From Nemertoderma westbladi (lineage: Eukaryota; Xenacoelomorpha; Nemertodermatida; Nemertodermatidae): a DNA stretch of 64,000 nucleotides. Positions 27,301 through 38,591 of the stretch are shown here, one piece after another (the stretch's first letter is position 1; each line of letters opens with the position of its first letter). The position numbers and the translations under genes are program-made. The DNA lies in NCBI GenBank assembly GCA_032718475.1, contig JAUCBJ010008795.1, positions 62,001-126,000 of the forward strand. The letters are read 5' to 3'. The notes beneath the pieces are model-generated. The model was not told the origin of the DNA. It made no database searches and saw nothing but the letters and a program-made list of their open reading frames with translations.

Positions 27301-28196
27301 TAGGTGTTATAGTACAGGGAGTACATCATGAGGAACAGGTTAGGTGTTACTGTCCTGTGAGTACATCATGAGGAACAGGTTAGGTGTTATTGTCCAGTGA
27401 GTACATCATGAGGAACAGGTTAGGTGTTATTGTCCTGTGAGTACATCAGTAGGAACAGGTTAGGTGTTAATGTGCAGTGAGTACATCATGAGGAACACGT
27501 TAGGTGTTATTGTCCTGTGAGTACATCAGGAGGAAAAGGTTAGGTGTTATTGTCCAGGGAGTACACCAGGAGGAACAGGTTAGGTGTTATTGTCCTGTGA
27601 GTACATCAGTAGGAATAGGTTAGGTGTTATTGTCTAGTGAGTACATCATGATGAACAGGTTAGGTGTTATTGTCCTATGAGTGCATCAGGAGGAACAGGT
27701 TAGGTGTTATTGTCCAGGGAGTACATAATGAGGAACAGGTTAGGTGTTGTTGTCCTATGAGTACATCAGGAGGAACAGGTTAGGTGTTATTGTCCAGTGA
27801 GTACATCATGAGGAACAGGTTAGGTGTTATTGTCCTGTGAGTACATCAGTAGGAAAAGGTTAGGTGTTATTGTCCAGGGAGTACATCATGAGGAACAGGT
27901 TAGGTGTAACTGTCCTGTGAGTACATCAGTAGGAACAGGTTAGGTGTTATTGTACAGGGAGTACATCAGGAGGAACAGGTTAGGTGTTATTGTCCTGGGA
28001 GTACATAAGGAGGAACAGGTTAGGTGTTATTGTCCAGGGAGTACATCATGAGGAACAGGTTAGGTGTTATTGTCCAGGGAGTACATCAGTAGGAACAGGT
28101 TAGGTGTTATTGTCCTGTGAGTACATCAGTAGGAAAAGGTTAGGTGTTATTGTCCAGTGAGTACATCATGATGAACAGTTTAGCTGTCATTGCCCA

Positions 28197-28232
28197 GTGA
28201 GTACATCATCAATCACATTTTATCTATTTCAG
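28197..28232 (+). promoter_or_regulatory. 3' splice site of the minisatellite-filled intron
   Basis: The last repeat-like bases (GTGAGTACATCATC) pass into CACATTTTATCTATTTCAG, a pyrimidine-rich tract ending in AG at 28,231-28,232. Conserved PRP16 coding sequence starts at once at 28,233. The intron's 5' end lies outside the window. The frame is open across the junction, so the start of similarity to the family, not a stop codon, places the boundary. Confidence 0.8.
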
Positions 28233-28900
28233 GTTGGCAAAGTTGCTGTGCGGAAGATTTCGGCACAGCGTCAGCAGTTGAATGCGGACAACGTTGCCTG
28301 GGAGACCAGTCGGATGATACGATCCGGGGTGGTCCATTTGGCGAGTGCGGACCCGGACGCTGTAACCGAGACCGAAGGAACCAAAGTACATCTCCTCGTC
28401 CACAACATCGTTCCGCCCTTCCTGGACGGCCGTCTAACCTTCACGAAGCAGCCGGAGCCAGTGGTTCCGATACGAGATCCATCGAGCGCCATGGTTCAGT
28501 TCGCCCGGGCTGGTTCGCTGCTGGTCCGACGGCATCGAGAGGCTCAGGAGAAACGGAAGTCCGCTAAGAAGGAGTGGGAGTTAGCAGGAACCAAGCTAGG
28601 GGATATAATGGGGGTTGAGAAACCCAAAGATGAGGAAGACATAGCGGTTGACGATAAGGGAGAAGTCGATTACAAGTCGAATCAGAAGTTCTCGAGTTTG
28701 TTGCCAAAGTCCTCGGAATCCAAGTGTTTCTGGAAGCAGCGCCAGTTCCTCCCGATATTCGCAGTCCGTTCCGAATTTATACGGATCGTTCGTGACCATC
28801 AGATAGTCGTCGTTGTTGGGGAGACTGGCAGTGGGAAGACCACGCAGCTGACGCAGTACCTGTACGAGGAAGGGTACGCGAGTAGAGGTTGCATCGGATG

Positions 28901-29700
<800 letters not shown>

Positions 29701-30074
29701 GTGATAAAGTTGGATATGCGATCAGATTCGAGGATGTTACATCGAAGAACACGGTGATCAAATACATGACGGACGGTATATTGTTACGAGAACTCTTAAC
29801 CGACAGCGAGATTGACGGTTACAGCGTTATCATTATGGACGAAGCCCATGAACGGAGTCTCAACACCGACGTGTTGTTCGGTCTATTTCGCGAGGTTCTG
29901 GGTCGCAGACAGGATCTCAAACTCATTGTGACCTCGGCCACTCTCGACGCCGGAAAGTTCGCCACATTCTTCGGGAACGTTCCTACCTTCCATATCCCTG
30001 GTAGAACCTTCCCAGTCGAAATATTCCATTCGAAGAACCCGTGCGAGGATTATGTTGATGCTGCTGTTAAACAG
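29701..30074 (+). CDS. PRP16/DHX38-like helicase, DEAH-box exon
   Basis: This 374-nt exon begins with two bases of a split Gly codon and ends in phase 0 after AAACAG at a GTAGGA donor. It encodes the rest of RecA domain 1: [21 protein letters not shown], motif II DEAH at 29,838-29,849 within [19 protein letters not shown], and motif III SAT at 29,934-29,942. [19 protein letters not shown] and the [10 protein letters not shown] segment follow. All catalytic ATPase residues expected are present and no stop or frameshift is seen. Confidence 0.94.
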
Positions 30075-30915
30075 GTAGGATATTCCGTTAACTATCGTCT
30101 TGAACCAGAAATCAATGGAGATTAAATTGTACGACCCCATAAATGTGGAAAGTGAACTGCAAATGGAAAGGAATTTCAGATAAGTTCCAACCTTGATCTC
30201 CTGTCATTCAAGGGAACGACGGTTACTGATCTTAGGATTGGGTACTTGGGTAGGTTACTATTGGTGATAAAACCCTATCAAAATATTGACTTCAATGTAT
30301 TATCATGTTGTGCTTTTTCATCAACTGATTAGTCCAGTGTATGTTGTGCTACACATTGTTCGTTATTGGATTGGACAGCTAATAATTTCTGACATTGATA
30401 GGTGTTGGACAGACCCATTAACATAGACACAGGTGGTGGACGCCACTGGACGGACCCATTAACATAGACACAGGTGGTAGACGCCACTGGACGGACCCAT
30501 TACCATAGACACAGGTGGTGGACGACACTGGACGGACCCATTAACATAGACACAGGTGGTGGACGCCACTGGACGGACCCATTAACATAGACACAGGTGG
30601 TGGACGCCACTGGACGGACCCATTCACATAGACACAGGTGGTAGACGCCACTGGACGGACCCATTAACATATACACAGGTGGTGGACGCCACTGGGCGGA
30701 CCCATTAACATAGACACAGGTGGTGGACGCCACTGGACGGACCCATTAACATAGACACAGGTGGTGGACGACACTGGACGGACCCATTAACATAGACACA
30801 GGTGGTGGACGACACTCGACAGACCCATTAACATAGACACAGGCGGTAGACGCCACTGGACGGACCCATTAACATAGACAGACGTTATTTATAAATTATT
30901 ATTATTTTCTAACAG
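30075..30915 (+). other. Intron of the PRP16-like gene
   Basis: An 841-bp intron from GTAGGA to TTTTCTAACAG. Its first 337 bases (30,075-30,411) are unique AT-rich sequence. The rest is a 41-bp tandem array that ends 34 bases before the acceptor. Joining 30,074 to 30,916 restores the conserved [13 protein letters not shown] reading. Confidence 0.9.
30412..30881. repeat. 41-bp intronic minisatellite, 11.5 units
   Basis: The unit contains GACCCATTAACATAGACACA then GGTGGTGGACGCCACTGGACG. Starts fall every 41 bp from 30,412 to 30,863. Units differ by single substitutions (GGTAGACG, GACGACACT, CATATACACA). It is unrelated in sequence to the 40-bp array of the upstream intron. Confidence 0.95.
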
Positions 30916-32409
30916 ATTATCCAGATCCATTTGAGCGGTATATCGGGCGACCTTCTGGTATTTATGCCGGGCCAAGAGGATATCGAGGTCACCTGTAGCG
31001 AAGTTAAGGACCGTCTAGACAACCTGGAGGTGGAGTCCCAGCTAGCGGTCCTCCCCATCTATTCTCAGTTACCTTCCGACCTCCAAGCTAAGATCTTCGA
31101 GAAAGCGCCCGAAGGAGTTCGTAAATGTATCGTGGCTACCAATATCGCGGAGACCTCGCTCACCGTGGACGGAATAGCCTGCGTGGTGGATCCCGGCTAC
31201 TGCAAACTCAAGGTCTACAACCCGCGGGTGGGGATGGACGCGTTGCAGGTCTACCCCTTGAGTCAGGCCAACGCAACCCAGCGCGCCGGCCGCTCGGGGC
31301 GCACCGGCCCCGGAATCTGCTACCGCTTGTACACCGAACGGGCCTACAACGACGAGTTGCTGGTCTCCACGACGCCGGAGATACAGAGAACCAACCTTGG
31401 GAACGTGGTCCTCCTCCTTAAATCCCTCGGGGTCGACGACCTTCTCAAGTTTCACTTTATGGATCCTCCGCCCCAGGATAACATCGTGAACTCCATGTAC
31501 AACCTGTGGGTGTTGGGGGCCCTCGACAACACGGGTCAGCTTACCAACCTCGGTAGAAGCATGGTTGAATTCCCGCTGGATCCCACCATGGGGAAGATGT
31601 TAGTGGTTGCTTCGGAGACCGGATGCTCGGCCGAGGTGCTCATTATAGTGAGCATGCTCAGCATACCAGCGATATTCTTCCGACCTAAAGGACGCGAAGA
31701 GGAATCGGATTTGGCGCGAGATAAATTCCAGGTTGCAGAAAGCGACCATCTCTCTTTACTCAACATATACAATCTCTGGAAGGAGAATAATTACTCGTCG
31801 GTTTGGTGCAACGAACACTTCATTCACTCTAAAGCGCTGCGTAAAGTCCGAGAAGTCAGACAACAACTCAAAGATATAATGGAGCAACAGAAGATGCGTG
31901 TTACCTCTTGTGGGACGGATTGGGATCGAGTTAGGAAGTGTATTTGTTCGGCTTACTTCCACCAGGCGGCCAAACTGAAAGGAATAGGTGAGTACGCGAA
32001 CTGCCGGACTGGGTTGCCGTGCCATCTGCACCCGACGAGCGCGTTGTACGGGATGGGTTACACCTCGGACTATATCGTCTACCACGAGCTGGTGATGACG
32101 ACCAAGGAGTGGATGCAGTGCGTGACCGCGGTTGAGGGCGAGTGGTTGGCCGAGTTGGGTCCCATGTTCTTCTCGGTGAAGGAGTCCGGTAAGACGCGAG
32201 CGGACAACCGCCGGATCGCCAAGGAGCACCAGTTGAGCATGGACGAGGAGATGGAGGTTGCCGCGGAGGAGATGCGAGCTCGCACGGAGGAGCGAGAGAG
32301 GAGTCAGCGGTACACCCCGCGGGGGAGGAGTGTCATAGCGACACCCGGGAGACAAAAACTCGCGACTCAGTCGCCCAGAAGGACTACAACATCCAGATTC
32401 GGATTGTAG
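30916..32409 (+). CDS. PRP16/DHX38-like helicase, C-terminal exon
   Basis: This terminal exon encodes 497 residues and a TAG stop. It starts with RecA domain 2 ([46 protein letters not shown]) and motif [14 protein letters not shown], its core at 31,279-31,302. The winged-helix and ratchet (HA2) region follows ([56 protein letters not shown]). The OB-fold region comes last ([21 protein letters not shown]-like [37 protein letters not shown]). The protein ends in [12 protein letters not shown], matching the characteristic PRP16 C-terminal RFGL. Motif VI reads AGRSGR rather than the more usual SGRAGR, a conservative swap. The gene appears intact. Confidence 0.95.
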   Translation: MIQIHLSGISGDLLVFMPGQEDIEVTCSEVKDRLDNLEVESQLAVLPIYSQLPSDLQAKIFEKAPEGVRKCIVATNIAETSLTVDGIACVVDPGYCKLKVYNPRVGMDALQVYPLSQANATQRAGRSGRTGPGICYRLYTERAYNDELLVSTTPEIQRTNLGNVVLLLKSLGVDDLLKFHFMDPPPQDNIVNSMYNLWVLGALDNTGQLTNLGRSMVEFPLDPTMGKMLVVASETGCSAEVLIIVSMLSIPAIFFRPKGREEESDLARDKFQVAESDHLSLLNIYNLWKENNYSSVWCNEHFIHSKALRKVREVRQQLKDIMEQQKMRVTSCGTDWDRVRKCICSAYFHQAAKLKGIGEYANCRTGLPCHLHPTSALYGMGYTSDYIVYHELVMTTKEWMQCVTAVEGEWLAELGPMFFSVKESGKTRADNRRIAKEHQLSMDEEMEVAAEEMRARTEERERSQRYTPRGRSVIATPGRQKLATQSPRRTTTSRFGL

Positions 32410-32857
32410 CATTTTATTTTATTTTGTCGCAGTTTTTCCTCACTCCTACCACAGTGTTTACTACGGAGCCCCTAGAGTGACATTAGTGTAAATATTTTAT
32501 TTATTGCTGAGGCATTCAAGTAAATATCATTTCGTATTGTTTACCTAGACCACCTAACGGAATGCTGATGCAGTATAATAATATATTATCCTGCCAAGGA
32601 ATTCACGCAAAAATCGATAATAATACAAAAAAGTCGAGCGAATTTGATTTAAACAGCACTCAGTGTGTGAGAGAGTAGCGACATGGTAGTAGGGGCCGTC
32701 GATTGGTAGTTATCGGTATACAGTTCACTATTGTCGCTTATCTCGCTATTTCATCACAAATAGTAAGCCCCCCCCCCCCCCCCCCCCGTAAGTTACTTTA
32801 AACTAAACTGCCCAAATTGTGCGCGGATAGAAATACAACTTTTTTTTTATTATGGCC
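32410..32857 (+). other. 3' flank of the PRP16-like gene
   Basis: No coding sequence is evident. The first bases after the stop are T-rich and probably 3' UTR. I see no canonical AATAAA close to the stop, so the polyadenylation site is unresolved. A run of 20 C lies at 32,768-32,787. Confidence 0.5.
32768..32787. repeat. Poly-C tract, 20 C
   Basis: An uninterrupted homopolymer of 20 C between AGTAAG and GTAAGTTAC. A similar run of 19 C lies at 63,554-63,572. The exact length may be unreliable in the assembly. Confidence 0.95.
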
Positions 32858-35800
32858 GTAGGTGAGCTTAGGTTACGGGTATCTCTGAGGGGCGAGCCTC
32901 GAGCTTAGGTTACGGGTATCTCTGTGGGGCGAGCCACGAAGTAGGTGAGCTTAGGTTGTGGCTATCTCTGCGGGGCGAGGCACGAAGTAGACGAGCTTAG
33001 GTTACGGGTATCTCTGAGGGGCGAGCCACGAAGTAGACGAGCTTAGGTTACGGGTATCCCTGAGGGGCGAGCCACGAAGTAGGCGAGCTTAGGTTACGGG
33101 TATCTCTGTGGGGCGAGCCACGAAGTAGGCGAGATTAGGTTACGGGTATCTCTGAGGGGCGAGCCACGAAGTAGGCGAGCTTAGGTTACGGGTATCTCTG
33201 AGGGGCGAGCCACGAAGTAGGCGAGATTAGGTTACGGGTATCTCTGAGGGGCGAGCCACGAAATAGGCGAGCTTAGGTTACGGGTATCTCTGTGGGGCGA
33301 GCCACGAAGTAGGCGAGCTTAGGTTACGGGTATCTCTGAGGGGCGAGCCACGAAGTAGGCGAGCTTAGGTTACGGGTATCTCTGTGGGGCGAGGCACGAA
33401 GTAGGCGAGCTTAGGTTACGGGTATCTCTGTGGGGCGAGGCACGAAGTAGGCGAGCTTAGGTTGCGGGTATCTCTGTGGGGCGAGGCACGAAGTAGGCGA
33501 GCTTAGGTTACGGGTATCTCTGAGGACTGAGCCACGAAGTAGGCGAGCTTAGGTTGTGGGTATCTCTGTGGGGCGAGGCACGAAGTAGGCGAGCTTAGGT
33601 TCTTGGTATCTCTGTGGGGCGAGCCACGAAGTAGACGAGCTTAGGTTACGGGTATCTCTGTGGGGCGAGCCACGAAGTAGACGAGCTTAGGTTACGGGTA
33701 TCTCTGAGGGGCGAGCCTCGAGCTTAGGTTACGGGTATCTCTGAGGGGCGAGCCACGAAGTAGGCGAGCTTAGGTTACGGGTATCTCTGTGGGGCGAGGC
33801 ACGAAGTAGGCGAGCTTAGGTTACGGGTATCTCTGAGGGGCGAGCCACGAAGTAGGTGAGCTTAGGTTGTGGGTATCTCTGAGGGGCGAGCCACGAAGTA
33901 GGCGAGCTTAGGTCACGGGTATCTCTGAGGGGCGAGCCACGAAGTAGGCGAGCTTAGGTTACGGGTATCTCTGAGGGGCGAGCCACGAAGTAGGCGAGCT
34001 TAGGTTACGGGTATCTCTGAGGGGCGAGCCACGAAGTAGACGAGCTTAGGTTACGGGTATCTCTGTGGGGCGAGCCCCGAAGTAGACGATCTTAGGTTAC
34101 GGGTATCTCTGTGGGGCGAGCCACGAAGTAGGTGAGCTTAGGTTACGGGTATCTCTGAGGGGCGAGCCACGAAGTAGGCGAGCTTAGGTTACGGGTATCT
34201 CTGTGGGGCGAGGCATGAAGTAGGCGAGCTTAGGTTACGGGTATCTCTGAGGGGCGAGGCACGAAGTAGGCGAGCTTAGGTTACGGGTATCTCTGTGGGG
34301 CGAGCCACGAAGTAGGTGAGCTTAGGTTACGGGTATCTCTGAGGGGCGAGCCACGAAGTAGGCGAGCTTAGGTTACGGGTATCTCTGAGGGGCGAGGCAC
34401 GAAGTAGGCGAGCTTAGGTTACGGGTATCTCTGTGGGGCGAGGCACGAAGTAGGTGAGCTTAGGTTACGGGTATCTCTGTGGGGCGAGCCACGAAGTAGG
34501 TGAGCTTAGGTTACGGGTATCTCTGAGGGGCGAGCCACGAAGTAGGCGAGCTTAGGTTACGGGTATCTCTGAGGGGCGAGGCACGAAGTAGGCGAGCTTA
34601 GGTTACGGGTATCTCTGTGGGGCGAGGCACGAAGTAGGTGAGCTTAGGTTACGGGTATCTCTGAGGGGCGAGCCACGAAGTAGGCGAGCTTAGGTTGCGG
34701 GTATCTCTGTGGGGCGAGCCACGAAGTAGACGAGCTTAGGTTACGGGTATCTCTGAGGGGCGAGGCCCGAAGTAGGCGAGCTTAGGTTACGGGTATCACT
34801 GTGGGGCGAGGCACGAAGTAGGTGAGCTTAGGTTACGGGTATCTCTGAGGGGCGAGCCACGAAGTAGGCGAGCTTAGGTTACGGGTATCTCTGAGGGGCG
34901 AGCCACGAAGTAGGCGAGCTTAGGTTACGGGTATCTCTGTGGGGCGAGGCCCGAAGTAGGCGAGCTTAGGTTACGGGTATCACTGTGGGGCGAGGCACGA
35001 AGTAGGTGAGCTTAGGTTACGGGTATCTCTGAGGGGCGAGCCACGAAGTAGGCGAGCTTAGGTTACGGGTATCTCTGAGGGGCGAGCCACGAAGTAGGCG
35101 AGCTTAGGTTACGGGTATCTCTGTGGGGCGAGGCACGAAGTAGGTGAGCTTAGGTTACGGGTATCTCTGTGGGGCGAGGCACGAAGTAGGCGAGCTTAGG
35201 TTACGGGTATCTCTGTGGGGCGAGCCACGAAGTAGGCGAGCTTAGGTTACGGGTATCTCTGAGGGGCGATGCACGAAGTAGGCGAGCTTAGGTTACGGGT
35301 ATCTCTGTGGGGCGAGGCACGAAGTAGGTGAGCTTAGGTTACGGGTATCTCTGAGGGGCGAGGCACGAAGTAGGCGAGCTTAGGTTACGGGTATCTCTGT
35401 GGGGCGAGCCTCGAGCTTAGGTTACGGGTATCTCTGTGGGGCGAGGCACGAAGTAGGCGAGCTTAGGTTACGGGTATCTCTGAGGGGCGATGCACGAAGT
35501 AGGCGAGCTTAGGTTACGGGTATCTCTGTGGGGCGAGGCACGAAGTAGGTGAGCTTAGGTTACGGGTATCTCTGAGGGGCGAGGCACGAAGTAGGCGAGC
35601 TTAGGTTACGGGTATCTCTGTGGGGCGAGGCACGAAGTAGGCGAGCTTAGGTTACGGGTATCTCTGAGGGGCGAGCCACGAAGTAGGCGAGCTTAGGTTA
35701 CGGGTATCTCTGAGGGGCGAGCCACGAAGTAGGCGAGCTTAGGTTACGGGTATCTCTGAGGGGCGAGCCACGAAGTAGGCGAGCTTAGGTTACGGGTATC

Positions 35801-35869
35801 TCTGAGGGGCGAGCCACGAAGTAGGCGAGCTTAGGTTACGGGTATCTCTGAGGGGCGAGCCACGAAGTA
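32858..35869. repeat. 46-bp intergenic minisatellite, about 65 units
   Basis: The unit contains GAGCTTAGGTTACGGGTATC, then TCTG(A/T)GGGGCGAG, then (C/G)CACGAAGTAGGC. Two main biallelic positions, GAGG/GTGG and GAGCC/GAGGC, alternate along the array. Shortened units with GAGCCTCGAGCTTAGG occur near 32,896, 33,716 and 35,407. No open frame of note is seen. It sits between the 3' ends of the two convergent host genes. Confidence 0.96.
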
Positions 35870-36560
35870 TCTTAGGGGTGTATCTTGAAATATTATTTCT
35901 TTTATTTTCCTTTTTTTTTCACCAAAATCTTAATTTCGTTTCGTAATATCCGAAATATTTGGGTTTATTCTTGTTTGATCCGCTGTAATCCATTTTAAAT
36001 TACATTAAATTAATACAACTTATTCTAATTTCGTCTGAGACACTTTTACAAAATGTCCGGTACTATATTACTGCATAATTTGTACTAATCTGGGTCGCAC
36101 CAGTTAGTGGCCTGTTAACAATGGGATACTTTCAGTTTCAGGTCATATAACATTCACTCGTACCCGTAACGTTTGGAATTACGAAGTGATTCACAGTTAT
36201 CCTGACTTGACTACCGGGCCCAGGGAAATCCATTAATAATTGCGATACAATTTAATAATTCAGATAAAGAATTTACATTTACAAGTATTTACAATTAATG
36301 TGTAACTATTAATTAAGAAGCAACCTGTGTAACATAAACAATGACATTATAGATAAACTGCACGTTATGTACAACATATTAAAAAAAACATTATTAATAT
36401 CAAAGTGTAAAATATGTAAAATATTGGATCTGCAAGGTTCGTATTTTATAAACAAACTTTATACACAATTTATAATGAGTTATAAAATAAAATATTTAAG
36501 TAGATAGACAGTGATTAAAGAAAACATGGATTAATAAAGTTAAAACATAATACATCTGGC
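35870..36560. other. AT-rich intergenic spacer
   Basis: No gene, RNA or clear repeat is recognisable here. It has several poly-A and poly-T stretches and ends where the 29-bp array begins. Confidence 0.6.
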
Positions 36561-37006
36561 TAACCAACCAATGAAAACCTACCAATATCTAACCAACCAA
36601 TGAAAACCTACCAATATCTAACCAACCAATGAAAACCTACCAATAATACAGCACCTATCTCACCATAGGTGAGAATTAAAATGTTACTAAATAGCCGACC
36701 AATGAAAATCTACCAATATCTATCCAACCAATGAAAACCTACCAATGAAAACCTACCAATATCTAACCAACCAATGAAAACCTACCAATATCTAACCAAC
36801 CAATGAAAACCTACCAATATCTAACCAACCAATGAAAACCTACCAATATCTAACCAACCAATGAAAACCTACCAATATCTAACCAACCAATGAAAACCTA
36901 CCAATATCTAACCAACCAATGAAAACCTACCAATATCTAACCAACCAATGAAAACCTACCAATATCTAACCAACCAATGAAAACCTACCAATATCTAACC
37001 AACCAC
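36561..37006. repeat. 29-bp minisatellite downstream of the SAMHD1-like gene
   Basis: The unit AACCAACCAATGAAAACCTA plus CCAATATCT repeats every 29 bp. The run at 36,561-36,645 is followed by a 65-bp interruption and a second run at about 36,700-37,006 with one 15-bp internal duplication. It begins about 75 bp beyond the SAMHD1-like stop codon (that gene is on the minus strand), so it may be transcribed in the 3' UTR. Confidence 0.95.
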
Positions 37007-37079
37007 CATCAATCACCAGATCTAACCACGGAATTATCAACTGATACCAGTTAGCGGTTATACTGGGGTTAGAATCTCT

Positions 37080-38591
37080 CTATAAACATCCATTAAGGTT
37101 TCGTATGACCTCAGTGTTCCCCACGTCTCTACTTTTGTCACTCCGTTTGGTCGGAGACAAGTTATTGCTGACACACCATGAGTGGAATGCGGCCTCGGCG
37201 AGGGTTGGGGGCTTATCGCGAGGCTTCCAGTAGACGCAGAGATACCGGTCCTGGAACTGCTTGGGAAACATGTTGGACAGGAAGTCCTTGTTCAAGGAGC
37301 AGACACTCCGGGTCCCTTTGGTGTAGAACAGGAGGTCTTCCACCGGGTCCAACCCCCGTTTACCGAAGTCCAGACTGTAAACCCGGATCACCAAGTCGTC
37401 CGGACGTCCGCCACCCGGCGTCAACTCGGACAGACGCCGTCCCACTTCCGTCTCGCTTACTTCGTACTCGGGAGGGAGCGAGGTCTCCCCGACGCAGTAG
37501 TATATCCGTCGGCATTGGATGTCGTTTAGCAACCGCCGAGCGGGACCCAGTCTGGGGTCCAACGAGGTCCCCACCAGGTAGACCAGCTGGTCGTTGAGAA
37601 GTCCGTACAGATCCATCCGGTCGGACGCAACGATCTCGGACATAGTGAGCTGGTCGGGGCCGAACCGGAGGTATGGTTCCGCGAGTAGCAGAACCTCCTG
37701 TAGCATAATCTCTACGGCGCGGGTCACTCTGTGCTGGTAGGCGCGTCGGAATAGATCGCAACGGGTCTGGAACATTGAGTAGATATTAAACCATTCCTTG
37801 TCTCGGTAAACAAGGATCCGACGATTGGTACCGGTACTGGTGGCCGTAGCGGTATCGGTACCGGTACTGGTGGCCGTAGCGGTATCGGTACCGGCACAAC
37901 TTCCTACGGAATCAGTCACCACAGCCACCCGGGTAAACTTTATCAATCTGTTGTGGTCGAACGAGTTGTGGATGCCGAGGGCGTGACAATCTCTCGCGAA
38001 GTAATCGAACTTATCTACATCGATCCCGGTCTCCTGATTGGCTACTATCTGGTAGAGGAAGTACTTTTCCGGCCCTCTCATTGGCTCCCCCAAGTATTCA
38101 CTCCCGACTATGCATTGTTTCACGAATAAGAAGTCCGATTCCGCCATTCCGAACTCCTCCATAATCGGCCACAAATTGTGTTTGTCGACCATGAAATCCA
38201 GAAGTTTAGCGGAGTAAACTTCGTGACACCAGTTCACTTCCGGTAGGACGGTTTTAACGAAAGTATCGAAGGCGTGGCTGAAGGGTCCGTGGCCCAGATC
38301 GTGGGTCAAACCAGCGAGTTGGACGCAGAGGGAATCCAACTCTGAGATCGCCAGTTCGGGTTGAACTCTTCGCAACTCGTCTACGGCTAGTTTAGCGAGG
38401 TGCGCCGTCCCGATTCCGTGTTCGAAGCGGTTATGGGAAGCTCCGGGGAACACGTGGTAGACGGCGCCGAGCTGCTTGATGTAGCGGAGCCGTTGGTATT
38501 CGGGTGTGTCGATGAATGCGACCAGGATCGGATGGAGTTCGATGTGACCGTGGACCGGATCGTTAAATACTTTGGAGTTCGACAAACTCAT
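37080..38591 (-). CDS. SAMHD1-like HD-domain dNTP triphosphohydrolase
   Basis: A 503-residue single-exon gene. SAMHD1 hydrolyses dNTPs to deoxynucleosides and triphosphate, limiting dNTP pools and acting in nucleic-acid metabolism and innate defence. The protein begins at the HD region (KVFNDPVHGHIELHP) and shows the metal-binding set: RFEHGIGTAH, the HD pair in LTHDLGHGPFSH, and the distal Asp in GIDVDKFDYFARDCH. The allosteric-domain segments MFQTRCDLFRRAYQHRV and YVGETSLP-like ...YYCVGETS follow. The N-terminal SAM domain of vertebrate SAMHD1 is absent, and the Met at 38,591 is just ahead of conserved sequence. An insert of Thr/Ala/Ser-rich decapeptides (TDTATATSTG) lies at about residues 233-255, encoded by a 30-bp repeat. 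No introns, stops or frameshifts are seen. A retro-derived intronless copy is possible. Confidence 0.92.
   Translation of the reverse strand: MSLSNSKVFNDPVHGHIELHPILVAFIDTPEYQRLRYIKQLGAVYHVFPGASHNRFEHGIGTAHLAKLAVDELRRVQPELAISELDSLCVQLAGLTHDLGHGPFSHAFDTFVKTVLPEVNWCHEVYSAKLLDFMVDKHNLWPIMEEFGMAESDFLFVKQCIVGSEYLGEPMRGPEKYFLYQIVANQETGIDVDKFDYFARDCHALGIHNSFDHNRLIKFTRVAVVTDSVGSCAGTDTATATSTGTDTATATSTGTNRRILVYRDKEWFNIYSMFQTRCDLFRRAYQHRVTRAVEIMLQEVLLLAEPYLRFGPDQLTMSEIVASDRMDLYGLLNDQLVYLVGTSLDPRLGPARRLLNDIQCRRIYYCVGETSLPPEYEVSETEVGRRLSELTPGGGRPDDLVIRVYSLDFGKRGLDPVEDLLFYTKGTRSVCSLNKDFLSNMFPKQFQDRYLCVYWKPRDKPPTLAEAAFHSWCVSNNLSPTKRSDKSRDVGNTEVIRNLNGCL
37827..37896 (-). repeat. 30-bp coding tandem repeat in the SAMHD1-like gene
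   Basis: GGTACCGGTACTGGTGGCCG plus TAGCGGTATC (plus-strand reading) repeats at 37,827 and 37,857, with a partial third copy at 37,887. The 30-bp period is in frame and encodes a Thr/Ala/Ser-rich decapeptide inserted between HD-domain and allosteric-region segments that are adjacent in other family members. Confidence 0.9.

Larger units (their letters stand above)
1..28196. repeat. 40-bp intronic minisatellite, about 700 units
   Basis: An uninterrupted tandem array starts before the window and ends 36 bases short of a coding exon. The usual unit is 40 bp and contains GGAACAGGTTAGGTGTTATT followed by GTCC(A/T)G(T/G)GAGTACATCA and a variable GTA, GGA or TGA. Most variation is at a few fixed positions: CCAGGGAG, CCAGTGAG or CCTGTGAG; AACAG, ATCAG or TAAAG; TTAGG or TTATG. 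There are 41-bp units with an extra base (CATCAGTGAGG), 39-bp units (CATCAGAGG) and about 46-bp units. No spacers or interspersed genes are seen. Short open frames inside it (for example near 20,045-20,528) are only translations of repeat units. The array lies inside an intron of the PRP16-like gene because a 3' splice site and exon follow it directly. Confidence 0.97.

Noticed and set aside
1-28196. A CRISPR array or a telomere repeat
   Set aside because: Units are contiguous with no unique spacers, so it is not CRISPR. TTAGGT occurs once per 40-bp unit and not as a short telomeric repeat, and the array is followed by an exon.
28190-28567. A 125-codon plus-strand frame and minus-strand frames over the PRP16 exon
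   Set aside because: Alternative-frame shadows of the conserved helicase exon.
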